From Algoriphagus sp. CAU 1675 (GTDB lineage Bacteria; Bacteroidota; Bacteroidia; Cytophagales; Cyclobacteriaceae): a stretch of DNA of 64,000 bases. How positions within the stretch are numbered: the first letter of the stretch is position 1; each line of letters opens with the position of its first letter. The stretch lies in NCBI RefSeq assembly GCF_029222925.1, contig NZ_JARHUI010000004.1, positions 248,001 through 312,000 on the forward strand. Direction: 5' to 3'. The notes below the pieces were generated by a model. That model was given only the letters and a program-made list of their open reading frames with translations, was not told where the DNA came from and did not search any database. Positions 52,645 to 61,042 of this stretch are shown in pieces. Both the position numbers and the translations under genes were made by a program.

Positions 52645-53334
52645 TTAGGGGGAATTTCCATCATCAAAATCAAGGTAGGGGCTGATTTTCCTTACCCATT
52701 CCCGATCGAAGATCTTGATCTTCAGAAGGTCATCTGCTTGCTGAAACGGACCATGTTGGGTTCTAAAAGCCACTAAAACTTTTGCCTCTCCGAAACCTAT
52801 ATACGGATGCTTTGCCAAATCACCCACATCCCATAGATTCACTTTAATTTTTTGTCTTATCCCCGGATCGAAATCAAAGTAATCCCAGATCTTCTCAATC
52901 ACATCTGCTTTTAATCCATAGATCTCTCCCAATTGGCTTTTATCCTGAAACCCACCCAAATTTTCCCTAAACTTAATAATTCGCGAAGCTAATGCCGGTC
53001 CTACTCCTGGGACTATCTGAAGAGTAATTGAATCACTTTCTGAAAAAGGAATCCTTCTTAAAGATGGAGCTTTTGGAGTACTCCTAGCTGTATCCATAGG
53101 GTTAAAAACAGGAGAGGAAGATTGTAACAGGTTTACCCCCTTGCTCTCCAGACTATCCAAAAGAAATCTGATTCTGGAATTAGTATTCCGATGAGCGCCA
53201 GCCCGCAATTCCCGCAAAAGAAAAGGACTGAGAATTAATAACAACAAAATGGGGGTCAAAATGATAAAACCTCTTGATTCCTTTCTGGAAAAGCCTAAGT
53301 TTACCTTTAGCCAAAAGAAAAAATTTGAAAACAT
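52645..53334 (-). CDS. Helix-hairpin-helix (ComEA-like) membrane-anchored protein
   Basis: One membrane helix near residues 22-40 is followed by a low-complexity linker and two helix-hairpin-helix units: VPGVGPALASRIIKFRENLGG near residue 110 and KHPYIGFGEAKVLVAFRTQHGPF near residue 175. These motifs bind DNA without sequence preference, as in ComEA. The HhH part would lie outside the cytoplasm if the N-terminus is inside, which suits DNA uptake, but no other competence genes are near. It is coupled to the HSDR_N gene downstream. Confidence 0.85.
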   Translation of the reverse strand: MFSNFFFWLKVNLGFSRKESRGFIILTPILLLLILSPFLLRELRAGAHRNTNSRIRFLLDSLESKGVNLLQSSSPVFNPMDTARSTPKAPSLRRIPFSESDSITLQIVPGVGPALASRIIKFRENLGGFQDKSQLGEIYGLKADVIEKIWDYFDFDPGIRQKIKVNLWDVGDLAKHPYIGFGEAKVLVAFRTQHGPFQQADDLLKIKIFDREWVRKISPYLDFDDGNSP

Positions 53335-53490
53335 AGCAAAAATGATGATAGAAAAACTCGATAACTGATAAGTTAAGAATATTAGATTAATATGTCAATT
53401 TTATCGATCTTTGCACATTAAAATAATTTAGACTTCATCTAAATTAATGATTTGAATTCAAGTTTGGAGCGTTGCCCCACGTTTGTCTGT

Positions 53491-53498
53491 TAAATTTG
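53491..53498 (+). promoter_or_regulatory. -7 promoter element of hemA
   Basis: TAAATTTG, a perfect TAnnTTTG, about 5 nt before the likely transcription start near 53503 and 20 nt before the hemA ATG. No TTTG at the -33 position. Confidence 0.5.
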
Positions 53499-53517
53499 TA
53501 ATGCATACGTGTATAGA

Positions 53518-54786
53518 ATGTCCGTCAAGTTCAGAGCTTTAAGTTTATCCCATAAAACTGCCCCTGTTCAAATCCGTGAGCTAATCTCACTGGATGAAGC
53601 AAGCATTCATAGTATATTATTGAAACTGAAGGATTTATTCAGTTTGAATGATACCCTAATCCTTTCTACGTGTAACCGGACAGAGGTTTATTATAACCAC
53701 GAACTGGACCTAAGTACAGAAATTATCAAATTGATAGGTTTGGAAAAGGGCCTAACAGACGTGGTCAGCTACCTAGATTATTTTGAGATTTTCAATGATG
53801 ACAGGTCAGCAATCACGCATTTGTTTCGGGTTTCAATGGGCTTGGAAGCTCAGGTAGTTGGAGATATCCAGATTTCCAATCAGGTAAAAAGAGCCTATCA
53901 AGCGGCCGCAGACTTGGACATGGCAGGTCCTTTTTTGCATAGATTAATGCACACTGTATTTTTCACAAATAAACGAATCGTACAGGAAACAGCCTTCAGA
54001 GATGGTGCGGCTTCCCTTTCGTATGCAACGATTGAGCTGATCGAAAGCCTAACTTCAAATACTTTCCAACCTAGAATTCTATTGATTGGTGTTGGAGAAA
54101 TTGGGGAGGATGTTGCAAAAAACATGGTGTATTTGCCGGATTCAAAAGTTAAGATCACGAATAGAACTCAAGAAAAAGCAGAAGCGCTGGCCGCAGAATT
54201 GGGATTTGAAGTGGTTCCTTTCGAAGACTGCTTCGAAGCTATGGAAGAGGCAGATGTGATTGTCAGTTCCATTCAAAGATCTGAGCCTTTTATCACCAAA
54301 AATCTGGTAAGCAAATTTCAGATTCAATCCTACAAGCTTTTGGTCGACCTTTCAGTTCCTCGATCTATTGAAACTACAGTTGAGGACGTTCCAGGAGTGG
54401 TCCTGTACAATGTTGACAATATCAGAAGCAAAGCCACAGAGGCACTTGAAAAGCGTCTTTCTTCCATTCCAAGAGTAGAGGAAATTATCAATGAAAGCAT
54501 TGAGGAGTTCTATGGTTGGAAAAAAGAAATGTTGGTCTCCCCGACCATCAATAAACTAAAGCAGGCACTGGAGCAGATCCGACAGGAAGAATTAAGTCGG
54601 TTTATGAAAAATTCCAGTGAAAAAGAATTTGAAGTGATTGACAAGATCACCAAAAGTATGATGCAGAAAATCCTAAAAGTCCCTGTGGTACAATTGAGGG
54701 CTGCCTGCAAACGCGACGAAGCCGAAGAAATGATTGAAATTATCTCCGACTTATTTGATTTGGACAAAATCAAATCAGAAAAATAA
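53518..54786 (+). CDS. hemA: Glutamyl-tRNA reductase
   Basis: Reduces glutamyl-tRNA to glutamate-1-semialdehyde with NADPH, the first step of C5-type heme synthesis. N-terminal catalytic domain with SLSHKTAPVQIREL and the nucleophile Cys52 in LSTCNRTEVY. Then DIQISNQVKRAYQAA, the NADPH-binding GVGEIGEDVAKNM and the C-terminal dimerisation helix. I take the ATG giving MSVKFRALSLSHK, as in homologues. A GTG 9 nt upstream would add three residues. It stands alone between a divergent HhH gene and a terminator. The rest of the heme pathway is not in the window. Confidence 0.95.
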   Translation: MSVKFRALSLSHKTAPVQIRELISLDEASIHSILLKLKDLFSLNDTLILSTCNRTEVYYNHELDLSTEIIKLIGLEKGLTDVVSYLDYFEIFNDDRSAITHLFRVSMGLEAQVVGDIQISNQVKRAYQAAADLDMAGPFLHRLMHTVFFTNKRIVQETAFRDGAASLSYATIELIESLTSNTFQPRILLIGVGEIGEDVAKNMVYLPDSKVKITNRTQEKAEALAAELGFEVVPFEDCFEAMEEADVIVSSIQRSEPFITKNLVSKFQIQSYKLLVDLSVPRSIETTVEDVPGVVLYNVDNIRSKATEALEKRLSSIPRVEEIINESIEEFYGWKKEMLVSPTINKLKQALEQIRQEELSRFMKNSSEKEFEVIDKITKSMMQKILKVPVVQLRAACKRDEAEEMIEIISDLFDLDKIKSEK

Positions 54787-54801
54787 AACTTGGTTTCCCA
54801 A

Positions 54802-54841
54802 AAAAATGACCAAAGGATGCAACTGTTCTTTGGTCATTTTT
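54802..54841 (+). terminator. Terminator of hemA
   Basis: AAAAATGACCAAAG / CTTTGGTCATTTTT, a perfect 14-bp stem with a 12-nt loop and T-run. Confidence 0.92.
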
Positions 54842-54848
54842 ATATTTG
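54841..54848 (+). promoter_or_regulatory. -7 promoter element of the WG-repeat gene
   Basis: TATATTTG, a perfect TAnnTTTG, immediately after the hemA terminator. Transcription would start about 18 nt before the ATG. The -33 box is not apparent. Confidence 0.45.
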
Positions 54849-54870
54849 AGTCTACCTCCGATTAAACCCA

Positions 54871-56433
54871 ATGATCCGAATCTTTACTCTCTTCAGCCTT
54901 CTTGTCTTCAATTCCGTTATTTTCAAAGCCCAGGCTCAAAGTTGGGAGGTATATGACAGTGATTTCCAACTCAAAAGCCACTTGGTTTATCAGTCAGTAT
55001 TACTCTTAGGAGAAAATACAAAAGTTGGGAAAAATGAATTGGGTTTGTATCTACTTTCCAACGAAATGAAGCCCATTGTTGACCTGGAGGGCAGTGAAAT
55101 CCATCAATACCTCTCCCCATGGATAATAGTTAAAGGTCCTAATGGAATTGGAGCATTCCATGAATATGGTCAGAAAGCTTTGGAACCTGAATATGAGGAA
55201 ATCCAGACATTTTACAACCTACTTTTGGCAAAAAAAGGAACAGAGTTTTTCCTTTTCCAAAGAGGATCTGGCAAAACCTCTTCCATAGGCCATGCGGAAG
55301 AAGGGTGGATCACTAACACAGGACTTGTTATTCTGAAAAGGGAAGGGAAATATTTTTTCCCACTTTCAAAAACCCCAGATAAAGCATTTGACTTTGTTGA
55401 AGAAAACGAAGGTGATTACTTACTTGTCAGTACGGAGGAAGGGTTTGGTTTGGCCAATCTTAATGGAGACTTGGTTTTAGAACCCATATTGGACCGACTG
55501 ATCCATACTAAGGGCAACTTTTTCTATGGGTATGATCAAAACCAATATTTATTGATTGAAGGAGATCTAATCAAGGCAAATATTCGCTACAACTCCTTCC
55601 ATGAGATCCGATATGAAAATCAGCTGATGACCGAATATATCCATGGCAAACTGCGAAGGATCATGAAAGAAAGCGGTATCCTTTACGACACAGTCGGGAT
55701 GGTTGATGTAAAGCAAATCGATAGAGACTTGTACAATATCAGATTCAGAGATGGAAGTCTGGGCCTTTATGGGAAAAATGGCTGGTTGGTAAAACCCATG
55801 GAAGCCACAGAATTAATCGAAAATGGAAATGAGGGGCTTTTCCCTGCTCGGCAAAATGGATCAAAGGGTTTCGTGAATAAGTATGGCCAATGGGTCATTA
55901 AACCAGATTTCATGGATGTGAGAGCCTTTTCGGAAGGGATAGGAACAACCTACCAAAAAGGAAAATGGAAACTTGTCAATCAACAGGGAATAAATGTAGG
56001 CCACTTTGAATGGGATGAGATCGGCCCCTTTCAGTCGGGAATCGCTTTTGGCACCAAAGACAACCTGATTTATTTAGTAAACCAATCAGGTGAAAAAATT
56101 TCCGAAGACGGTTATGAAAGAATCTATAGAACAGAAAGCAAGTACTTTTTGGTTGAAAAGGCTGGAAAAACTGGCATCATAGACATTGACGGGAATTTGA
56201 TTTTACCTGTTGAATTTGATTATATCCGAATGGAAAATGGAAAATGGCTGGTAGTAGGCAAAGATCAAAAAACCGGCATTCTGGATCAAAGTGGGAACAC
56301 CTTACTGCCGATTGTATATGAAGAAATCATCTGGGATAGTTCGTCCCGTTCAATTTATGCAAAGGCAACCTACGAACCAGTTTTGGTTCAGATTCCTGAA
56401 GACAGTAGAAAGAAAAGAAAAAGGGGCGATTAA
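54871..56433 (+). CDS. Exported WG-repeat protein
   Basis: Signal peptide (VFNSVIFKAQAQ) followed by many WG beta-hairpin repeats of about 40-50 residues, for example GLANLNGDLVLEPILDRLIH, GFVNKYGQWVIKPDF, KLVNQQGINVGHFEWDE, GIIDIDGNLILPVEFDYI and GILDQSGNTLLPIVYEEI. The protein should form an elongated or propeller-like beta structure and mediate binding. No enzymatic motif. Basic C-terminal tail (SRKKRKRGD). The gene converges on floA, and its stop codon overlaps the terminator hairpin. Confidence 0.85.
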   Translation: MIRIFTLFSLLVFNSVIFKAQAQSWEVYDSDFQLKSHLVYQSVLLLGENTKVGKNELGLYLLSNEMKPIVDLEGSEIHQYLSPWIIVKGPNGIGAFHEYGQKALEPEYEEIQTFYNLLLAKKGTEFFLFQRGSGKTSSIGHAEEGWITNTGLVILKREGKYFFPLSKTPDKAFDFVEENEGDYLLVSTEEGFGLANLNGDLVLEPILDRLIHTKGNFFYGYDQNQYLLIEGDLIKANIRYNSFHEIRYENQLMTEYIHGKLRRIMKESGILYDTVGMVDVKQIDRDLYNIRFRDGSLGLYGKNGWLVKPMEATELIENGNEGLFPARQNGSKGFVNKYGQWVIKPDFMDVRAFSEGIGTTYQKGKWKLVNQQGINVGHFEWDEIGPFQSGIAFGTKDNLIYLVNQSGEKISEDGYERIYRTESKYFLVEKAGKTGIIDIDGNLILPVEFDYIRMENGKWLVVGKDQKTGILDQSGNTLLPIVYEEIIWDSSSRSIYAKATYEPVLVQIPEDSRKKRKRGD

Positions 56434-56441
56434 GCCCCTTT
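56420..56441. terminator. Bidirectional terminator overlapping a stop codon
   Basis: AAAGGGGC / GCCCCTTT stem. The WG-repeat gene TAA lies in the loop side of the hairpin, only 10 nt from the end of floA. Confidence 0.75.
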
Positions 56442-56442
56442 C

Positions 56443-57453
56443 TTATTTCTTCTCATTTTTTCCTTTTCCGGATTCCTTGGAATCCGTATCCGAATTGGCG
56501 ATGGATTCTCGCATTGATGTATCGGACTTGATATTCTCCATTCTGTAATAGTCCATTACTCCTAATTGCCCGGACCTGAATGCCTCAGCCAAGGCTTTGG
56601 GAACTTCCGCCTCAGCTTCCACTACTTTGGCTCTCATCTCTACATTTTTGGCTTTCATCTCCTGCTCTAAGGCCACAGCCATTGCCCGACGCTCTTCTGC
56701 CTTGGCTTCTGCAACTTTCAAATCCGCCGAAGCTTGGTCAATCTGAAGTTTTGCCCCAATGTTGGTTCCTACATCAATATCCGCAATGTCGATGGAAAGA
56801 ATTTCAAATGCCGTTCCTGCATCCAATCCTCTTTGGAGAACAAGTTTGGAAATTTTGTCCGGATTTTCAAGTACACTTTTATGGGTATCGGCGGATCCAA
56901 TTGAAGTAACAATACCTTCCCCAACTCTGGCCAAAATAGTATCCTCTCCTGCTCCACCTACCAATTGGGCGATATTTGCACGAACAGTCACTCTTGCTTT
57001 TGCTATTAGCTGGATCCCGTCAGCTGCAACAGCTGCAACACTTGGAGTATTAATTACTTTAGGATTTACGGAAATCTGCACTGCCTCAAACACATCCCTA
57101 CCAGCCAAATCAATAGCTGTGGCTTGTTTGAAAGACAAATTAATATTTGCCTTATCCGCAGAAATCAGGGCACGGATTACATTGGGAACATTTCCTCCTG
57201 CAAGGTAGTGGGTTTCCAGTTCGTTGGTTGTCAATTGCAATCCAGCTTTGGTTGCTGTTATGAGCGAATTGACGATTACACTTGGTGGTACTTTTCGGAT
57301 TCTCATTCCGATCAGTTCACCAATACCTACACGTACGTTGGCAAATTGGGCGGTAATCCACAAATTGACCGGAACGAAGTATAAAAAAATGAAAAGTAAT
57401 ATGATTCCTGCAAACGCAGCGAGCAAAATAAACATTGAATTAGATGGTTCCAT
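56443..57453 (-). CDS. floA: Flotillin-like protein FloA
   Basis: Organises functional membrane microdomains. Hydrophobic N-terminal hairpin (about residues 7-28) then the FloA signature [53 protein letters not shown] and a long helical, Ala/Glu-rich coiled segment ([24 protein letters not shown]). At 336 residues it is the usual size. The last 25 residues are charged and Ser/Lys-rich. It follows nfeD by 5 nt, the conserved pairing of flotillins with NfeD proteins. Confidence 0.93.
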   Translation of the reverse strand: MEPSNSMFILLAAFAGIILLFIFLYFVPVNLWITAQFANVRVGIGELIGMRIRKVPPSVIVNSLITATKAGLQLTTNELETHYLAGGNVPNVIRALISADKANINLSFKQATAIDLAGRDVFEAVQISVNPKVINTPSVAAVAADGIQLIAKARVTVRANIAQLVGGAGEDTILARVGEGIVTSIGSADTHKSVLENPDKISKLVLQRGLDAGTAFEILSIDIADIDVGTNIGAKLQIDQASADLKVAEAKAEERRAMAVALEQEMKAKNVEMRAKVVEAEAEVPKALAEAFRSGQLGVMDYYRMENIKSDTSMRESIANSDTDSKESGKGKNEKK

Positions 57454-57458
57454 AATTG

Positions 57459-57917
57459 TTATTTAACTAAAATTTTATTGTTTTCTATTTTTAAAATGGT
57501 CACTTCTGTTTCAACCGGGATAAAACCAGACACTGATTTCACCTCATAGATCGAATCATTAAACATAGCCTTGCCATAGGGTTTGATATCTGACACGGTT
57601 TTACCCAACATCCCCTCTTCCAAACCAAGAGTTCTTTCATCAAATGTTCCCCCCCGCAGGGAAGACTTCAATGAAAATTTATTCCAGACTCCTGATTTGA
57701 AACTATATACCACTACTGCAAGATTCACAATCACCGCAATAAATGTAATCCACCAAGCAATCTCAGGATCAAAGCTTATAAAGGCATAGGCGACTCCAGC
57801 CAAACTTATGGCAAGACCCATGACCCCTACCACTGTAGTCCCTGGAATAAAAAGCACTTCTGCCAGCAACAGAATCAGCCCAATGATCAATAAGCTGGAC
57901 AAAATCAAAATTGTCAT
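57459..57917 (-). CDS. NfeD-family membrane protein (short form)
   Basis: Three to four membrane segments ([56 protein letters not shown]) followed by the NfeD OB-fold: [35 protein letters not shown] and a closing strand with [14 protein letters not shown]. This is the 1b-type without the N-terminal ClpP-like protease. The partner is FloA, encoded directly downstream. The likely promoter region holds an 18-bp palindrome. Confidence 0.9.
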   Translation of the reverse strand: MTILILSSLLIIGLILLLAEVLFIPGTTVVGVMGLAISLAGVAYAFISFDPEIAWWITFIAVIVNLAVVVYSFKSGVWNKFSLKSSLRGGTFDERTLGLEEGMLGKTVSDIKPYGKAMFNDSIYEVKSVSGFIPVETEVTILKIENNKILVK

Positions 57918-57929
57918 GATCTCTGTATG

Positions 57930-57947
57930 ATTTTAGGTTCCTAAAAT
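57930..57947. promoter_or_regulatory. 18-bp palindrome upstream of nfeD-floA
   Basis: ATTTTAGG-TT-CCTAAAAT, perfect 8-bp arms, 13 nt before the nfeD ATG on the minus strand. It could be a dimer operator or a hairpin that hides the start. Confidence 0.45.
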
Positions 57948-57980
57948 ACAAGAATCTCCAATACCCTAACCGACTGTAAC

Positions 57981-58006
57981 AAAAAAACCCGGAAAATTCC
58001 GGGTTT
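57981..58006 (-). terminator. Terminator of proS (minus strand)
   Basis: AAACCCGGAA / TTCCGGGTTT stem with seven Ts following on the minus strand, ahead of nfeD-floA. Confidence 0.88.
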
Positions 58007-58010
58007 ACGA

Positions 58011-59492
58011 TTAATAAGCTTTTGCAAAAAGGACTCTGCCCTTGGACGGGTTCCCCGTGTATACACATTGGCCTTCCTCCTCTTTTTGATCCAAAGGTAT
58101 GCAGCGGATCGTAGCTTTGGTGAGCTCTTTGATTTTATCCTCCGTTTCGGATGTACCGTCCCAATGTGCTGATACAAAGCCACCTTTAGTTTCCAAAACA
58201 GACTTAAACTCCTCCCAACTATTCACTTCTGTGGTTTTCTCTTCTCTGAAATTGAAGGCCTTTTGGTAAATGCTATTCTGGATTTCATCCAATAGCGACA
58301 AAATCTTTTCTTGTATAGGTTGACTGGACAATTCAAACTGCTCTTTGGACAGATTGTCCCTTCTTGCAATTTCAATGGTGCCGTTTTCCAAATCTCTTGG
58401 ACCAATAGCGATACGTACCGGAACCCCTTTCAATTCATATTCCGCAAATTTCCAACCGGGCTTATGAGTATCACGATTATCAAACTTCACGGAAATACCC
58501 ACTTTGCGAAGCTCCACCATTATTTCATTGGCCTTTTCGGAAATTGCTTCCAATTCAGCATCTCCTCGATAAATCGGAACAATCACTACCTGAATTGGTG
58601 CCAACTTGGGAGGTAATACCAATCCGTTATCATCGGAGTGGGCCATGATCAATGCTCCCATCAAACGTGTACTTACACCCCAAGAAGTCCCCCAGACATA
58701 GTCCAAGCCACCTTCTTTGTTGGCAAATTTCACATCAAAGGCTTTTGCGAAATTTTGTCCTAAAAAGTGGGAAGTCCCAGCCTGTAAAGCTTTTCCGTCT
58801 TGCATCATTGCCTCGATACAGAAAGTTTCATCGGCTCCTGCAAAACGTTCATTTTCAGTTTTTCTTCCTTTCACAACCGGAACGGCCATGTATTCCTCAG
58901 CAAATTGAGCATAGACATTCATCATCTGAACTGTTTCATCCATAGCCTCCTCTTTGGTTGCATGAGCGGTATGGCCTTCCTGCCAAAGGAATTCGGCGGT
59001 TCTTAGAAACAAGCGCGTTCTCATTTCCCAACGGACCACGTTGGCCCATTGATTAACCAATAGAGGAAGGTCACGATAAGATTGAATCCAGTTTTTATAA
59101 GTGCTCCAAATCACGGTTTCAGAGGTAGGCCTTACTATCAACTCCTCCTCAAGTTTCGCTTCTGGATCGACAATAACCCCAGTTCCATCCTCAGCATTCT
59201 TCAAGCGGTAGTGGGTAACAACTGCACATTCTTTTGCAAAACCCTCCACATGGGATGCCTCTTTGCTTAAATAAGATTTCGGGATAAAAAGAGGAAAGTA
59301 TGCATTGGTGTGACCGGTTTCCTTGAACATCCGGTCTAGCTGGGCCTGCATTTTCTCCCAAATAGAATAGCCGTAGGGCTTGATGACCATACAACCTCTT
59401 ACTGCTGAATTTTCAGCTAAATCTGCTCGTTTTACTAACTCGTTGTACCAAAGGGAATAATCCTCACTGCGCTTAGGTAGTCCTTTACTCAT
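58011..59492 (-). CDS. proS: Prolyl-tRNA synthetase (archaeal/eukaryal type)
   Basis: Charges tRNA-Pro. The short form lacks the editing INS domain of the E. coli enzyme and has a C-terminal extension ([25 protein letters not shown]) with Cys residues like the zinc-binding tail of archaeal-type ProRS. Class II motifs: [47 protein letters not shown] and the [21 protein letters not shown] segment. I start at [16 protein letters not shown] (493 residues). A reading frame 90 nt longer would pass through the predicted promoter. Standalone gene. Confidence 0.95.
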   Translation of the reverse strand: MSKGLPKRSEDYSLWYNELVKRADLAENSAVRGCMVIKPYGYSIWEKMQAQLDRMFKETGHTNAYFPLFIPKSYLSKEASHVEGFAKECAVVTHYRLKNAEDGTGVIVDPEAKLEEELIVRPTSETVIWSTYKNWIQSYRDLPLLVNQWANVVRWEMRTRLFLRTAEFLWQEGHTAHATKEEAMDETVQMMNVYAQFAEEYMAVPVVKGRKTENERFAGADETFCIEAMMQDGKALQAGTSHFLGQNFAKAFDVKFANKEGGLDYVWGTSWGVSTRLMGALIMAHSDDNGLVLPPKLAPIQVVIVPIYRGDAELEAISEKANEIMVELRKVGISVKFDNRDTHKPGWKFAEYELKGVPVRIAIGPRDLENGTIEIARRDNLSKEQFELSSQPIQEKILSLLDEIQNSIYQKAFNFREEKTTEVNSWEEFKSVLETKGGFVSAHWDGTSETEDKIKELTKATIRCIPLDQKEEEGQCVYTGNPSKGRVLFAKAY

Positions 59493-59497
59493 ACTAT

Positions 59498-59529
59498 ATT
59501 GATTGGGATATGAATTGTCTATAAATTTG
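59498..59529 (+). promoter_or_regulatory. Promoter of the Ser/Arg/Gly-rich lipoprotein gene
   Basis: ATTG at 59498-59501 and TAAATTTG at 59522-59529 with a 20-nt spacer. The -7 box is perfect. The transcript would have an 80-nt leader. Confidence 0.45.
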
Positions 59530-59545
59530 CTAAATTGTAGCGTGG

Positions 59546-59553
59546 CAAATATA
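59546..59553 (-). promoter_or_regulatory. -7 promoter element of proS
   Basis: On the minus strand TATATTTG, a perfect TAnnTTTG. The start near 59540 gives proS a 48-nt leader. It faces the plus-strand promoter at 59498-59529, so the two transcripts overlap at their 5' ends. Confidence 0.45.
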
Positions 59554-59615
59554 CCTAAAAAGAATAACCCTTCATGCCACAACTCGTATAAGAAGATAAC
59601 AATCTAACTTCAACC

Positions 59616-60962
59616 ATGAAGAATTCAACCATATTAACCACTTCATTAATTCTGGGCTCTGTAGTCTTGGCTTCTTGTAGTACAAGTAACCTTGCTACAA
59701 GTGGTGCTTCTGACAACATGTATTTTATGGCTTCAGATGCCAGAATGGTCAATGAGTATGCTGTACAAAACAACAATCCTGACTCATTTCAAAATTTGAA
59801 CTCGTTGGATACTGACAGTTATTCTCAAGAAAACTTCAGCAGCAGAAATGTAAATCCGGACTACATCTCCAGATATCAGGCAGATGAAACCGCAGATGAA
59901 GACGAGGTAGTATATTTTGATGAAGACGGCGTTGACCAAGGCAACCCAGATATCAACGTTTACAATAATTACTATGTAGGAGGAGCTCCAGCAAGAACAA
60001 CTTTCAATTCTGCTTTGGCCTTTAATATGGGGTTCATGAGTGGCTTTAATCCATGGGGTTTTGGGTTCTATGATCCTTTCTGGGGGCCATCATGGGGTTT
60101 CAGACCAGGATTAAGCCTAAACTTGGGTTTCGGATTTGGTTATTACAGTAGTTTTTTCAGACCATCCTTTGGTTATAGAGGATTCTATGATCCATTCTGG
60201 GGACCAACTTGGGGGAATCCATATTTTGGTTGGGGAGGCTATCCTATGTATAACTCCTTTTATTCCTACAGACCTACCTATATTCTTCCTGGTGGAGAAT
60301 ATGCAAACAGAAGAGTAATTCGCTCAAGCAGACCCACTAGAGGTGCTACTTTGGCCGGTTCCAACTACAGCGGAGCTCGATCTGCTGCCTTGCCAAGTAC
60401 CGCGAGAGCTCAGGCAAGAAGAGATGCCATGGGAACCGCTTCAAGAAACTTGGTTTCATCAGAAAGAAATAGAGTTTCCGCACGTGATTTCGGTAGTAGC
60501 CAAAACGATTATTATAACTCAGGAAGGTCACGAGTTGAATCCTCGAGAAACGTGAATTCACCCGCCATGAATAGATCATCTGCAACTAGAAGCAGAAGTG
60601 CAATGTTAAGTGCAAGACCGAGTTACGGTACTTCAAACAGCAGATCTTCTATCCCTTCCCGGGGAATGAATAATTACAACAATTCAAGAAGAGGCATTAG
60701 TCCTTCCTACAATCGATCTATGAGTCCTTCCTACAACAGAAGCACTGCTCCAGGAAGAACAAGCTCTCCTTCTTACAATAGAGGAAGTGGAACAAATACC
60801 AGAACCTATACACCAAGTAGAAGTAACAATTCATCTAGCTTCTCTTCCGGTAGAAGCTCTAGTGGAGGTTTTAGTTCTGGAGGAGGAAGCGTAAGTTCCG
60901 GTGGATCCCGGGGAGGTGGCGGAAGCGTCTCTTCAGGATCCAGAGGAGGAAGGGGGAATTAA
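59616..60962 (+). CDS. Low-complexity Ser/Arg/Gly-rich lipoprotein
   Basis: A lipoprotein signal with lipobox LASC (Cys21) is followed by an acidic stretch (ADETADEDEVVYFDEDG), then an aromatic/Gly region with two copies of FYDPFWGP and many GFGF and FGY turns, then about 200 residues rich in Ser, Arg, Asn, Gly and Tyr with SPSYNRS-type repeats and a GGGSVSSGG tail. I recognise no domain. The composition is like that of adhesive or phase-separating proteins, but this is inference. Codon use looks like that of its neighbours, so there is no sign of transfer. It has its own promoter and terminator. Confidence 0.75.
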   Translation: MKNSTILTTSLILGSVVLASCSTSNLATSGASDNMYFMASDARMVNEYAVQNNNPDSFQNLNSLDTDSYSQENFSSRNVNPDYISRYQADETADEDEVVYFDEDGVDQGNPDINVYNNYYVGGAPARTTFNSALAFNMGFMSGFNPWGFGFYDPFWGPSWGFRPGLSLNLGFGFGYYSSFFRPSFGYRGFYDPFWGPTWGNPYFGWGGYPMYNSFYSYRPTYILPGGEYANRRVIRSSRPTRGATLAGSNYSGARSAALPSTARAQARRDAMGTASRNLVSSERNRVSARDFGSSQNDYYNSGRSRVESSRNVNSPAMNRSSATRSRSAMLSARPSYGTSNSRSSIPSRGMNNYNNSRRGISPSYNRSMSPSYNRSTAPGRTSSPSYNRGSGTNTRTYTPSRSNNSSSFSSGRSSSGGFSSGGGSVSSGGSRGGGGSVSSGSRGGRGN

Positions 60963-60979
60963 TTTCCCCCTTTTTTTTT
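60951..60979 (+). terminator. Terminator overlapping the lipoprotein stop codon
   Basis: GGGGGAA / TTCCCCC stem with nine Ts. The TAA stop lies in the loop. Confidence 0.85.
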
Positions 60980-61042
60980 CTAAAACTCTGTCACAAATTC
61001 AACTTTCAAACGTTTAATAAACCGTTACAAACTATTAAATAA

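Noticed and set aside
53370-53405. TTGACA-N17-TAACTT on the minus strand between hemA and the HhH gene
   Set aside because: Non-Bacteroidota promoter form with a poor -10. No TAnnTTTG accompanies it.
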